Positions 10,875-23,360 of a DNA stretch of 64,000 bases are shown piece after piece. The notes below the pieces were generated by a model. It was not told the DNA's origin and ran no database searches. It saw only the letters and a list, made by a program, of their open reading frames with translations. Origin of the DNA: Antrodiella citrinella (lineage: Eukaryota; Basidiomycota; Agaricomycetes; Polyporales; Steccherinaceae); assembly GCA_004802725.1 (NCBI GenBank), contig SGPM01000052.1:45723-109722 (forward strand), in the 5' to 3' direction. Position 1 is the first letter of the stretch; the number at the start of each line of letters is the position of its first letter. The translations under genes were made by a program, and so were the position numbers.

Positions 10875-12959
10875 ATGTCTGTCGCAGCAGTTGGAGTGAC
10901 AGTGCTTGTCGCAGCCGTCGTTTCACACCTCATCTTCACAACACTTCTATCCAGAAAGCAGGGCCTTTCAGTACCTCCGGGTCCTCCTCGTCGATGGCTG
11001 GTGGGGAACCTTTTTGATGTCCCTTTGGTCACCCCCTGGTTCACCTATAAAGCTTGGTGCGACAAATTTGGTGAGGATCTATGTCTGAGCGACTGGTGTG
11101 CACGAACTAAACATTCCTTTTCTAGGTGACATGGTCTACCTCGATCTCCCAGGGAAATCAGTTTTGATCCTTGGATCAATACAAGCTGCAAATGCGTTAT
11201 TGGACTGCAAGTCCCACATCTACTCAGATAGACCAAAGTCTGTCATGGTCAATCTGTATGCTTAACCATCTTGCTTTCATCGTTGAATTGTCTGATCCAT
11301 CGTCATCCAGGCTGTCGTGGGAGTGGACGTTCTCATTCATGAGATATGGCTCCGTATGGCGCTCTTACCGCCGCTCGTTCCACTCGCATTACAATGGGGC
11401 GTCGGTTCGTTCATATCGGACAATCCAATTGCAAGAATCCCGAATGTTACTCAAGCGAATCATCAACACTCCACGAGAGGCTCGCAAGCACGTCCGGAGG
11501 TGAGTATTCTATTCATGTTGATAAGGTGCGCAGAAGCGCTGATTCACACGACCAGATATACAGGATCTATCATCATACGGGTCACCTATGGCGCACCTAC
11601 TGTTTCTCAAACCAACCGCTACATAGCATTGGCAGAGAGTGCTGTACAGTCTGCAAGAGAGATTGCTGTACCAGCGGCGTTCATGGTTGAGTCACTCCCG
11701 TTTCTGAAGTACATTCCAGCGTGGATGCCTGGCGGCCATACGAGTCGCTATGTGGCCAAGTACAAACCGATTGTGCAGGAGATGCGAAACAAACCCTTTG
11801 ACGACGTCAAAGCGGCCGCTGTGCGTGTTTTCATTTTGGCTACACTATACATCACTAAATACATCGATCATCTCTATCATCTCTATGCAGGCGGCAGGAC
11901 GTGCAACATCGTCCGTTGCATATAGTCTAATTACCGAAGCACAGGACGAAAACCTCGACTTGACTCCGGAGCAAGACGCAATGATGAGAAATGTAACCGC
12001 CTTAGCCTACGCAGCTGCACCCGATACGGTACGTCCAAATGCGTTCATCGCATTCCTCGAGTCTCATAACGATGCTTTGTATAGACCACGTCCGTCATCG
12101 ATTCTTGTATGCTCGCAATGGCCATGTTCCCTGAAACTCAGAAGAAGGTCCACGCAGAACTGGATTTGCACGTCGGCCCAACGCGTCTACCAGATTTCGG
12201 CGATCTGGAGCACCTGACGTACCTGAAAGCAGTTATTCTGGAAGTTCTCCGTTGGATGGTTGCAACCCCCATCGGGCTTCCTCACGCTCTTAGTGAGGAT
12301 GATGAGCACAACAGATACCATATTCCGAAGGGTACTGTGGTTGTCACGGTAAGGTTTACTTTACTTATACCAGCTATTGAGAGGTTGACAACATTGCTGT
12401 TCAGAATATCTGGTCGGTGAAGCTTATGAACTTCTTCGGCTTCGGAGAGGTACTGATAGAGTGTTTTGTATCAGGGCAATGCTTCACAACGTTGAAGATT
12501 ATTCTCAACCGGAAATATTTAAACCTGAGCGATTCCTTGACAGGGATGGCAAGATAGATCTCAGTGTTCGCGACCCTACTTCGGTGGCTTTTGGTTTCGG
12601 TCGGCGGTACGTTGCATCATGAGTCTTACGTGGACGGACGATATAACAGTGGACCGACAGAATTTGTCCTGGTCAAGACCTTGGATTGAGTACCATCTCG
12701 ATCTGTGTTGCGTCATTGCTTTATGTGTTCAAGGTAGAGGCTGGTGTAGATGATCTTGGTTCACCTGTGGAACTCACCACTGACTGCGGCAACGATGCAA
12801 TATGGTGCGTAAGACTAAGTCTATTCACTATTTTTCTTTGCTCCACCTCTCACGCTACATGCCATTAGCTCTCCAGCGACTTTTCCGCGGAGCTTTAAGC
12901 CTCGCACCCAAGAGCTGGAGAGTCTTGCTCGAGATCAGACAATGGCAGACGAAGAGTAG
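10875..12959 (+). CDS. cytochrome P450 (copy A)
   Basis: An N-terminal membrane anchor (residues ~4-25) is followed by the proline hinge VPPGPPRRWLVGNLFD. The C-helix region has WRSYRRSFHSH, the I-helix reads AAAPDTTTSV with the acid-alcohol pair D-T kept, the K-helix ExxR is EVLR in VILEVLRWM, and the heme loop FGFGRRICPGQ is split by an intron at 12609-12661. It ends SLARDQTMADEE. An 8-nt exon (12405-12412, AATATCTG) encodes most of N-I-W between two introns. The protein should be an ER-anchored monooxygenase of the large basidiomycete group that automatic tools often label O-methylsterigmatocystin oxidoreductase-like; the substrate is unknown. It lies in tandem with copy B and is a relative of copy C at 28-30 kb. 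Confidence 0.87.
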
Positions 12960-13840
12960 TCATATCAAGTTTTAGCGAGCATATCGACTGGAATCCCTCG
13001 GTAGTAACCATACATATCATGTAATACATGCCGCTTTGACTGAAATTTAATATTTATCCAGGAGATCAAGTTTCTGTTATCGATGGAACTTTCGTCGATC
13101 GGAAGTCGTTACACAATAGGAACAAACACCTTCAGTGGCATGCCGCGACACTGGCACGACAGCTATGAGCAGGCTGACATATCCATGTACAACTTATTCG
13201 CTTCATCGTCTCGGCGTCGTACAGTGGCTGTTGTATTCGACACCTACCCCACTCTCCGAGTCAGCCGCTGGCCAAACTGGAAATATTTATCACCTTCAAA
13301 TAACCACATTCGTGGTCCGACCGTGCCCATCCCCGTGCCAAGTACAGTGCATGTCATCAGCAACTGATATGTCTTCAGGGATGGGTTTCCAGGACCGCAG
13401 TGGAAATTTGCTCGGTCAGGCTCCGGCATACGCATCCGCACAAGAACGTCTCACGCGGACACATCCAACATAAGGGTGATGCCGGTGATGAGCTATGTAC
13501 CGTCAATTTTGCCTCGCGTCAGGTGGAGGCTGCGATCATCTTAAGGGCTGAATCGGACTGGTACCGATGATAGTCTCCATACGCCTTTCCTCAATATGAA
13601 TTGTTGATCCTTTGGTACGCCGACATTATCGGATGACATGGACCCGCGGCGTAACTTCAGAAATTTGAGATCAATGGGCCAACTAAGGGGATACATCGCT
13701 GAACTTGTGGTAGGGTCCAGAAGCAGAAGTGCCACTACTGTTCCGATATCATTCAAATTCCTAGTTAGCTGACGAATGTCATCCTGCAGAATGCCCTTAT
13801 AATCCGAGGCAGTGTAAATGGTTTCAGTCGAACTCACTCT
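12960..13840. other. intergenic between P450 copies A and B
   Basis: No recognisable protein. Small open frames on both strands show no family match. It holds the 3' end of copy A and the promoter of copy B. Confidence 0.4.
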
Positions 13841-15944
13841 ATGATGCTCCGAGTCACTCTCATCGCTATCGTCTTCGGGATTGTCTTCGTCCAACTCGTT
13901 CTACGGAGATTTCGGTCCGCACCGCATGGAGCAGCTCCTCCCGGACCTCCTCGCAAATGGCTACTGGGTAACTTACTCGATCTGCCCAAGGTCCGACCCT
14001 GGGAGACGTACCAAGCATGGTGTGCACAATATGGTATGTTGTTATTCATCAATTTTGTCTGAGCAGAAGTGAACTGTCTATGTTGTAGGAGATGTCATCT
14101 ATCTAGAGCTCCCATCAAGACCGATCATAATCCTTGGCACGGTGAAAGCTGCGACGGCTCTTTTGAATGGTAGATCAAACGTGTATTCTGGTAGAGCTCG
14201 GTCTGTGATGCGAGAGCTGTAAGTCCAGCACAACCTCACTCGTGCTTATCGTGCTCACTAGTACTCGTTGTCGCTAGGATCTCGTGGAGCTGGTCTTTAC
14301 CGTCGATGCCCTATGGTTCCACTTGGCGTATTACCCGCAGGTACTTCCACGAGCACTTCGCGGGCCCTGTTATTCGTCAGTACCACCCAATTCAGCTTAA
14401 AGAAACTCGAACTTTGCTTGCGCGACTCGCGGACACGCCTGAGAGGGCTCGAGAGCACATTCGCAGGTATGTCGATTGAAGTCTAACTGATGATTTGCGT
14501 CATAACGATCTGCTACAAGCCTCTCAGGCTCTGCCATCATGCGTGTGGTGTATGGTCCACGCACCCGGGCACAGATGCTCGAATACGTTCGATTGGCCGA
14601 CGAAGGCTTAGAGTCAGCCAGAAGGATGGTAGTTCCGGGAGCCTTCTTGGCCGAATCACTGCCCTTCCTCAAGCACGTTCCAGGGTGGATGATCGGTGGT
14701 GGCGCACGTAGGTTTGCGGACAAACACAGACCTATCGTGCAGAAGATGCGCGACAAGCCTTTCGAGGAAGCTAAAGCGGCTATGGTTCGTTACACTCGTC
14801 GGTTGTAGCGCTATTATCCTGATATTTCTGACAGGTAGCGGGTGATTATGTGCCGTCAATCGTGCACAATCTAATCAGACAGCTGCAGGGAGATAACGCA
14901 GGCCTCACACTAGAACAGGACAGGTTAGCTAGAAATGTTGCGGGAGTCGCATATGCAGGTTTGTCCACTCCCATCCCGCTCGTTATCGTGCCCGAGGCTG
15001 AATCTCAGCGTGTAGGCGCTGCCGGAGCGGTATTGTCCGTTAGTATTTTCTGCGGTACCTAGCTGACTTTTATATTTGTATCAGAATACATCGGCTGTGG
15101 AGTCGTTTATTCTAGCCATGGCGCTGTTTCCGGAGGTGCAAAAGAGGGGGCAAGCAGAACTGGACTTGCACGTTGGCCCGAGTCGGCTTCCGGACTTCGG
15201 AGACCTGAAATCCCTGACCTATGTCAAGGCCATTGTCATGGAGACTCTGCGATGGCTGCCGAGCGCACCCCTTGGCATCCCTCACGGTCTCACAGAAGAC
15301 GATGAATGGAATGGGTATCGTATTCGAAAGGGAACCATGGTCGTCCCGGTACGTTACTTGATAGCATAATCCTACGATTTAATTGACCTAGATTATAGAA
15401 CCTTTGGTGAGTCACACTGCTTCTATATCACTTGCCCATCCTTATGATCATATGCAGGGCGATGCTGCACGATCCTGAGGATTATCCTGAACCCCACAAC
15501 TTCAATCCTGACAGATTCATAGGAAGTGATGGGCTTATAGATACATTTGTCCGCGATCCTAGATCCATCGCATTTGGCTTTGGAAGACGGTAAGCTACTA
15601 GCATTGACATGGCGTGATGAACCCTGTACTCATCAGATGGTGTATGTCTAGCATATGTCCTGGGTCCGATTACGCCATAAGCCTTCTGTCCATCTGCGTC
15701 GCATCTGTGCTGCATGCGTTCGAAATCAGCGCTGGATTGGATGAAGTTGGTCAACCAGTGCTGCTCTCCTCGGAGGCAAGCAGCGAGGCGCTCTCGTACG
15801 CTGGTCCACTTTCACTCCTTCACCTTGTTTTCATTTGCTTATACTGGCGCACACAGATACCCACTAGATTTTCCGCGACATTTGAAGCCGCGGTCAGCGC
15901 GATTGGAGTCTCTGATTCAGGAGGTAGACTTGCAATATGATTGA
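13841..15944 (+). CDS. cytochrome P450 (copy B) with altered I-helix
   Basis: Start at 13841 or the next codon (MMLRVTLIAIVFGIVFVQLV anchor), then PPGPPRKWLLGNLLDLP, C-helix WRITRRYFHEHF, ExxR as ETLR, and heme loop FGFGRRICPGSD split by an intron whose acceptor is TCTAG at about 15655. It ends in DFPRHLKPRS...EVDLQYD. A 14-nt exon (15016-15029) encodes the I-helix core and an 8-nt exon (15399-15406, AACCTTTG) encodes N-L-W. Compared with copies A and C, the I-helix acid-alcohol pair D-T reads G-A, so oxygen activation may be changed. Copies B and C are clearly closer to each other than to A in the C-helix block (RRYFHEHF in both). Confidence 0.86.
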
Positions 15945-16306
15945 GATTTAGAGTGCGATATGAGGGTGGTGGGAAATGAGTGCTCTGATCCGATCTTGCC
16001 CATAGTTCTAGATATGTGTACCAGCATTTTACAATTTGAGTAAGATACTCCGTGCTGTGCCATGCCAAACAAGATAGAAACACAGATATCGAAGGCAGCA
16101 ACCAAGCTGACGTCAGACAGAGAAACCGCCTGTTTGCGCATGTTTTCCTGACTAAAAGTCTAGCGTGCCTATGTCGGTGGCTCCGAAAAACGCAGAGGAC
16201 AAGGACAACAGTGTTTGACTTATCGGGTGTAGTATCGACATGACCAGATTGGGTTTCATATATATGTACACGCCATTGGCGCAGTCCATCTACACTGATG
16301 GCAGAT
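15945..16306. other. intergenic, no gene seen
   Basis: Convergent ends of P450 copy B and the kinase-like gene. Nothing was recognised beyond short open frames. Confidence 0.4.
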
Positions 16307-17189
16307 CTAGAACATCTTCTCCAACATACCAATATCATGCTCCTTCAGCAGTGCTAAGGCCTCCACGTCCCGGTGCCATCGAATCTGAGAGGACAATGCT
16401 AGAGGGTAAGTGGCCACGTCTTCCTTACCCACCCAGTCAAAATCGCTTAGGAGCGCTTTGTGATCCTCAGAAACAATGACATTCGGGGGACGCAAGTCTC
16501 CATGGACAAGACCCTCCGCGTGCAACGTAGTTATAGCCTTGCGAATGCTCGCCTTGACGTCCACTGGGTACAGGTCTCCTTTGAACCGTTTCTCGTGGAT
16601 ATATTCCATCACGATCATTTTCAGCGGGCCTTCGTATAGTCGGTGCGACAAGCCTTCATGATAGCCACCAGTCATATCGTCTTCGCTATTGATATTCAAG
16701 AAGTAGTGCAATTGCAGGGCCATCCCTGCGACAGCGAGCACCTTGTGCGCGACGAGGCCGTATCGGCTGACGAATTTGACCACGGCCGTTTCCCCAGACT
16801 CTCGCTCAGCCGTGAATGTCACGTCGTTTTTGAGTTGAAGGTTCCAGAGTACGTGAAAGTGTCCGTCCATGTATGGGGCTTGTGTACGACGTCGGGTAGG
16901 GAAAGACCCGGGGATGAGCGAATCCAAATTTGAAAGGAGGGATACTATGCGCTTCATCGACCGTTTCAGAGTACGAGCTAAGCTGGGCGAGACGTTGACG
17001 GAGGGATGTGAGCACACGTGCGAGGCGAAGCTGACGTGGTTCCTGAAAGATGAACCGTTCTCCGATGGACATCATCTCCGTTAGCGGCTGAACAATGATC
17101 TTGCTCGTCAAGACCGCGCCAAATATGCAGAGCCAAGGTCCCGCGGTGACGATGATGAACCCCGGGCAGCAGCATCGGTCACGAATCAC
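16307..17189 (-). CDS. protein-kinase-like protein, probably frameshifted
   Basis: The minus-strand frame ending at 16307 has a kinase-like core: TAVVKFVSRYG (VAIK-like Lys), IVMEYIHEKRF (hinge), GLVHGDLRPPNVIV (HGD catalytic loop with Asn) and LLSDFDWVGK (DFD in place of DFG). This is the small kinase-like group common in Agaricomycetes. Its usual N-terminal part, with a G-P-W-x-C-I-x-G-A-V-x-T-x-x-I-V-Q-P-L-T block, is present at about 17150-17060 but in another frame. The frames would join if 13 nt (16871-16883) flanked by a repeated GTA were removed; no splice signals bound that segment. Either the gene is decaying or a shorter protein starts at Met 17017. A possible upstream exon (about 17250-17290) also cannot be joined cleanly. 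Confidence 0.6.
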
Positions 17190-18863
17190 AGCAACCTACC
17201 TAGACTCATTAAGCCAACGAAGTTGCGACGAGAACGGGGAGACGACTTACTTGTGGTTGCTTCCACAAATTCAGCAGCGAGAGCCCGGCCTAACTGGTCA
17301 CGTCGCAGCCGCCATCACCGAAGGAACGTTATGTTCGCACAACACCAGAGCAGCCGAACATCTACTTAGGTGTTTAAGGCCCACGCTCGTTGCATTGTAC
17401 CCGTCTTCGACCACGTCTTGTTGTAGGATTTTGTTCAGTTATTCCGTCATTTGATGACCTATCTGGGGTGCTGAATTGATCATTGGTGTGAATGGCACCT
17501 ACGGTGGATGTGAGGTCATGTACGAGGGAGACAACTTCAGCAACACCTCTGAATCTTGACGTACTCCTTTGAAATCGCACCTTTGGACACAGGTCTTGTA
17601 CTATCCGTATCTTTCTCGAGACTGAGAAAGGCTGTAGAGGGAGACAAGGTTGTCGACTTAAGCGTCTTCAAAGATTCATATGCATGGATAAAATGACGAC
17701 GTACTATCATAGTATATCCTGAGATCATTTGATAGCGCGCTTGCTATATCCTCGTCTTCGTAGTCTCCTCTTCCGTGGCTTCCTCCGCACTGACAACGAG
17801 ATGCACATATGACGTGTCTTGAGGACTTTATTGATTTCGGAAGGGTATGGCTGGTCCTGTCCAATCCCGTCAACATCCTCGACGGCGGAGAGTTGGTTCT
17901 TGGTACCAATGGCTAAGAGATCTAGAACAGGCTGAAAATTGCATAGACATGAGTGGCGTGTGGACGCGCTGCAAGGTGGGACGTACAGTGTAGAATTCGA
18001 TTGAGATTAACCGACATGGTACCTATGCCAGTGATAGATTTATTTCCGCATATGAGGAAGCAGAGTCGTCAAGGCGTGCTCCGTCTGTTCTTTGAGGATC
18101 TCGAAGGAGTACACCTTGAACTTGGCATTGCGAGCACGATCAAACAGCATCCAGTTGATCTGGACGGTCGGGGTTCACGGGTCCATTGCTGCGCAATTGT
18201 TTTAAACTGGACGCTCTCTACGGCAATGGCATGGTGATATAGACAGTGGAAGAAAGAGAGAGACTCAGTCCCGGTCGACCGCGACCGATGGGGCGTCTAA
18301 TTATGATACGCGAATGGCGGGCTCAGACCACTCCAGGAAGTCAAAGTTTGACGACCATCTTAAATTTGCTGGTCTATTCCAATTTCCTTCAGTGAGCACT
18401 GAGCTTGCTGCTACAGCACAAATATTCTGTTTTGTCTCTTTTCAATGTACGCCGTAAGACTCGAGGAAAAATTATCCCTGGAGCCCGAGTCGTCGTACGC
18501 GTAACGGGACACACTGGTGGCACCGACTCGCACTCGCAGTCATCTGGAAGATGACTGGTACTAGGCTCTCAGGCAGCAGATGCCAGTGCATTCAACTACC
18601 AGCCCTGCAACTACCGCATGAGTACGTGTTATTTCACATACTTTGATATTGTATATTCATATCTGAAGTGGCAAATACAGGTTCTTATGAGATGTGACGT
18701 TTCTCATGGTGCCGTTCCATTGGGATGACATTGCAATTATACAGCTTGGTCACAAGTCCTCCGAGTTCGAGGGAGATATCGTGACACCAATGAGCGTTCC
18801 CCCACAATTTTTCTATTAAACAACGGCGGAGATCACTCAACTCTTCCTGCATTGACCGCCACC
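17190..18863. other. gene-poor stretch before the pore-former-like cluster
   Basis: The left end may hold decayed 5' exons of the kinase-like gene (RALAAEFVEATT-like coding near 17250-17290, minus strand). The rest shows only short unrelated open frames. The right end should contain the promoter of the gene starting at 18864. Confidence 0.4.
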
Positions 18864-20498
18864 ATGTCTATCCCTCCGGAATACGAACAAACCCACAACG
18901 ACCTCCAAGCCATCATTGATAATCCTCCTTCGCTCACAGACCAAGAGAAAACGAATGTCATCAACGGTCTCAGTGACGAAGTAACCAGCGCTGAGGCTGA
19001 GAAGACCCTTATGGACGAGATCACTGCCCTCGCCGGTGCCACCTTCGAGGTCGACAACTCTTTCAATAATATCGCCCGGATGTTTGAGAAAGTCCAGACT
19101 GCAGGAGCATCCCCAGAACTGATCAAGGATGTGAACGGTTTGATCAGCACATGGGGTGGACATCACAGGGTACGGTCTGAAGTACTTCACTTGAAACCGC
19201 TGATGAAAATGTTGTGCAGACATTCAAATCGCTAGTGTGGAGATCGCGGGAGGTCGCTGGGAAAGCCATGGCGGCAGCTGATGGTGAGACTGCTCCTGCA
19301 TGTTTTCCAGGATTTACGAAGCTGATGCTTAGTAGACTTTTGCCGCGATTTTCTGCCTTTCCTCGCGGACGACACCGTGTCCCTTGAATCAAAGAAACGC
19401 GAAATCGAGTTTTACATGAAGGTTTCACTCTGTTGCTTTCCACGCATCGTTTGTGATCGCTTATAATTTCTCAGGAACTCGAGAGGGACGAACAGGCTTC
19501 TCGAGACATGTCGCAAGGTTTCACTGACCTGCGTAAGAATGTCGAGGCTTTCCAAGTCGAATGGAGGAGGATTGTTGACAAATACAAGCTGGACGCAATG
19601 AACGCCAGGATCACTGAGCTAGATGGTATCATCAAGAACCTTGAACACACTCTCAACGAGTACGTTTATGATCAACTTCACCAGCGATATGGCTAACCTC
19701 AGCTTGGGACCTTCAGTCTCAATCGCAAGGTAGAGTTGATGTTCCCGATGACCCTCAAGACTGATACCTCCCGCAGATCAAAGATCTCACCGTCGCTATC
19801 GGTGCTCTGTCTGCCGTGTCGGGAATCTTAGGCTTCCTCAGTTTCATTTGTCCAGTGTTTATGATAGCGGGTCTGGTATGTGCATCCTGCCACCTTTTGA
19901 AGGACGTCCGCTTACCATACGTACAGTTCGGGGTCGCCAGTGTGGCCGTTGCGAGGTCCCTCAAGATTAAGGCCGAGAACGAGAAAAGCAGTGCGTGTTT
20001 TCTGATGTAAAGGCTGCAAACACGCCAATGACCCTCGTGAACAGAGGTCATTCGTGATATAGCAACAAACAAGGCAGATCGGGCGATGATTCAGGCTACT
20101 CTCAGGGCCGTGCAACAACTCAAGGCCGGCCTCGATGCTTCCCAGCTTGACTTCAACGTGATCACAACCAAGCTTGGCACATTTGCCCACGTCTGGGCCG
20201 TCGTAAGTCTCGCTCATGCTCGTATATAGTATCCAGCTTACTTTGTCTCTCGCAGATTCGTGCCGATATCCAAGCTATCAAAGAGAAATTGGAATATGCT
20301 TCGGGTACCGAGTCGAAGGCAGTGAGTGTCTTCCATGCCCTCGAGTCTCGTAGAGCTCCACATGACTCCACGACGACAGCTTCTGAAGGCTCGCCTTACC
20401 AACGCTGGCAAACTCTATGCAAGTTTGGCTCAAGCCCTGCGAAAGTACCAAAACGTGGTCACCCCTGATCATTCCATGTTTATTGCGTTGAACATCTG
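18864..20498 (+). CDS. alpha-pore-former-like helical protein, family I, copy a
   Basis: Start MSIPPEYEQTHNDLQ at 18864, no signal peptide. About nine exons are joined by 45-60 nt introns, giving roughly 360 residues; stop TGA at 20496-20498. Residues 1-215 are amphipathic helices with FTDLRKNVEAFQVEWRRIVD and an ARITELDGIIKNLE coiled coil. Then comes a hydrophobic hairpin, IGALSAVSGILGFLSFICP...MIAGL followed by GVASVAVARS (about 19780-19970). The last ~90 residues return to long helices (FNVITTKLGTFAHVWAVIRA). Helices, hydrophobic hairpin, helices without a leader is the layout of ClyA/HBL/Xax-type alpha-pore-forming proteins. I did not match it to a named family, so membrane insertion is an inference. 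It is a close paralogue of the gene at 26522-28124. Confidence 0.72.
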
Positions 20499-20976
20499 AG
20501 GTACCACTATGTTTTGTCGTCTAGGCCCCACGGGGCATTAACATGTACCATGTCTCTGGCGGCTATTGATGTCTGGATCGGATTCATTCTTGGAAATGTA
20601 GTCTTTATCTTCAAACACCTTGTAAGACAAGTCCGCGTAGGTCCGACGTACTGAGGTAAAGAAGAACGGCTGCGTAATAGAACCTTTCAGGACCCGTTCC
20701 ACCGGACCTACTGATGGCCAGACCTACGGTGTGCGCACCCTTCCTACCAGATCTACTTACATTTGGTCTGCTGCACCATTCTCTCGTTAACCTATTCCTG
20801 ACCTGACCTCTCTGGGACGCAGCTCGGGCCTTCGAAGGGGCTTGGTTGCACTGAGTACTCACGACATGACGAGTTTTCAATCAAAATCGCAGGGATGCTT
20901 GACTCAAGAAAAGACATCATATATTCATTGGATACAAAAGATGACGTGAGTAGTTGAAAAGCGAGGCATTCGACGA
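20499..20976. other. convergent 3' region, no gene seen
   Basis: It lies between the 3' ends of the family I copy a and family II copy a genes. No coding signal was recognised; it should hold both transcription ends. Confidence 0.4.
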
Positions 20977-22628
20977 TCAGTTGGACAACGGAGCTTTGGC
21001 GTAGATATCGAGGAGCTTGATAGAAACGCCCAGGACCTCCTTCAACATGTTGACCTGAGATACGAAAAGCTAGGTTCGTTGGGTGATCAGTTGAAAGTGT
21101 TATGAGAATTGAGAGAACACTTACCGGATCAGTGACGGGAGTCTGCTTTTCCAGGAAGCTTCGGATCTTGTCCTGCTCAGCAGAGAGCTGAACATACCGA
21201 CATTAAGACATAAGCGCGATTGTGAGCAAGGGATCGACACCATACCTGGCTGAATGCGTTGGTAGCCTTGGTCATTCTACCAGCAAATTTGGTGATACCG
21301 GCGCAGATATCGATGATAGAGGAAGGCACGGTTGACGCGTCACCAATGCGGACTTGGTCGTTCTCCAGAGCTCGGACCTGAGCCTTCAGCTTGTCGATCT
21401 TGGAGTAGAGCGCTGGAGGACGGAGAATGTCAACTTTGCCCCTCTGCTAGAGGGCATTCGTGGTGAGGGAATTCGTGGTGACATACCTTGACGCTTTGCC
21501 TGGGCTGCCTTCAGCTGAGCGTCGAATTTCATCAGCTCCGGAACGCCGTCGGCGACAGCTTTGAGCTAATACATGGTGTCAGATGGAAATGAGGCAATGA
21601 AGTACATCAACCCTTACAAGAGCTGAGAACGCAGAGATGGGAGAGCCACTGATAACACCCGCGAACGCGCCCGCCCCAAGCTTGAGGTATGCGACGATGG
21701 GGGTCACCTGTGACAGTGCATTTTTAGACAACGCTTCTCAGACAGCAAGGAAGTTCACCTACGACATCAACCGAGATGCTACGTAGGGATATCAGAACAT
21801 CCACACTCTGCGGAGTGAACGAAGACCACTTACGACTCAATCTCAGTATTTGCGCTATCAATTTGGGAGGTCAAATCGAGGAGCCTCTTCTTGGCCTCAG
21901 AGTCTTTGTTCTGGATCTCTTTCTCTACCTTCACGCCATAGGCCCTCAGCGCGTCGACGAACTTCTCGAACTCTTCGGGCTGCTTGAAAGCGACAGAGCC
22001 CTTAGCCAATGTGATCTACATCGCATGAACTCATTATAGAGTCGACAAACTTAAGAAACTCTCAGTACTGACCGAGTTCCAGTTCTTCAGTTCCGCAATC
22101 TTCTCCGAGAACGATACATCATCCATCATGATGAGATCTATCATATCTCCACGGAAATCTGCATCCGCTGAACGTCAGTATGCGCGGGCTTACAGCCTTG
22201 TTTACGCTCACCGTCAGCGGAGGCTTTGCCACTTCCCGAGATACTCCGGGAATCCCAGAGCAATTCTTCATAAGCCTATAACGTATAAAGCCATACTCCT
22301 GCATGTTCGACTGTCCTAATCGATCGAAAGATCATACCTCGCGGTGAGTTTTGGCCTCGCGTTTGGAAGGAATATTGGCTTTCTCGACGAGGTTCTGTAT
22401 GTCGAGGAGACGAGTGTCGAGGTCGTTGCCGTCCTTCACGAGCTCCTGCATTTCTTTGATCATCTGAACAAGGGTCTGCGGAGACTTGGAGGCCTCTTCA
22501 ATGGCCTTGTTGGCGTCCTCGCGTGCCTTCTTAGAGATTTCGCCCGATGTCTCCTTCTTGAGGTCATCGGTCCAGTCGTCGGTGCGACGGCCATTGAAGG
22601 GTGTAAGGAGGGAGAAGATGCTGGTCAT
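20977..22628 (-). CDS. alpha-pore-former-like helical protein, family II, copy a
   Basis: Start MTSIFSLLTPFNGRRTDDW at 22628. About eight exons run leftward to stop TGA at 20977-20979 (end LLDIYAKAPLSN). The N-terminal half is helical and Lys/Glu-rich (KKAREDANKAIEEASKS, MIKEMQELVKDG). A small-residue hydrophobic block, LKLGAGAFAGVISGSPISAF (about 21620-21690), is followed by a coiled coil (IDKLKAQVRALENDQVRIGD) and a final amphipathic helix. No signal peptide and no cysteine-rich region. It is paralogous to the gene at 23361-24974. It shares the helix-hydrophobic-helix plan with family I but little sequence, so the two may be partner subunits; that is inference. Confidence 0.7.
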
Positions 22629-23360
22629 GGTGATGGATGGTGGGTGGTTGCAAACAGAGGGGATTTAGTAACCGTGTCGCAAACCTGGGTGAGAGCCTTA
22701 GGTGTATTTACATCGTCCTGTTCTTCCAATAAATGCCTAGTGTTCAGTATCACCGGCGCGGTCAATCACATTTACGCAAGGCGAGAAATTGAGCTTACTG
22801 ATGGGGCAACTATGTCGGTACAATGATACAGCTTTGCTCATCCCAAGTCTGGCATTCCAGACGTAAGATGTCTCCCTTGCCTGGGAAGTAGGGGCACGAG
22901 GTCATAGTAATGCATTACAAGAACTATATCTGGTAGCACCAAGTCTCGCAGCCACGACATGTCGAATCGGACTTAGGTGGCAACACGTTCAGTTCATCTC
23001 TGCCACATCCTTCTTAGAAAACGGCGGCGTTATCAATGTAGATTCAAAATCTGGTAACAACGAACGAACGTAACTGACTATAGTTCGTTGCGTAATTCCC
23101 TCATGCAGTTTGTGCGTAGATTGGAAGAACTGAAGACTCGTAAGAAACGGGTACAATTCAAGACGGGACGACGCGGCCATAGCAAAGTCACGGTCCGCCG
23201 GGTCCGGGACTCCAAGGTCTGCAACTTTCAGCTCCGACTCAATCTTTTCATCATCTCAAAAGGAGCAACTTCATAATTCATAACATCGACAGCATTGGTA
23301 CTATGGTAGGTACATTTCTTACACGATGACATCAACAACACGAGAATTGTGCACACGAAA
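22629..23360. other. intergenic between the two family II genes
   Basis: No gene recognised. It holds the promoter of copy a (reading leftward) and the 3' end of copy b. Confidence 0.4.
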
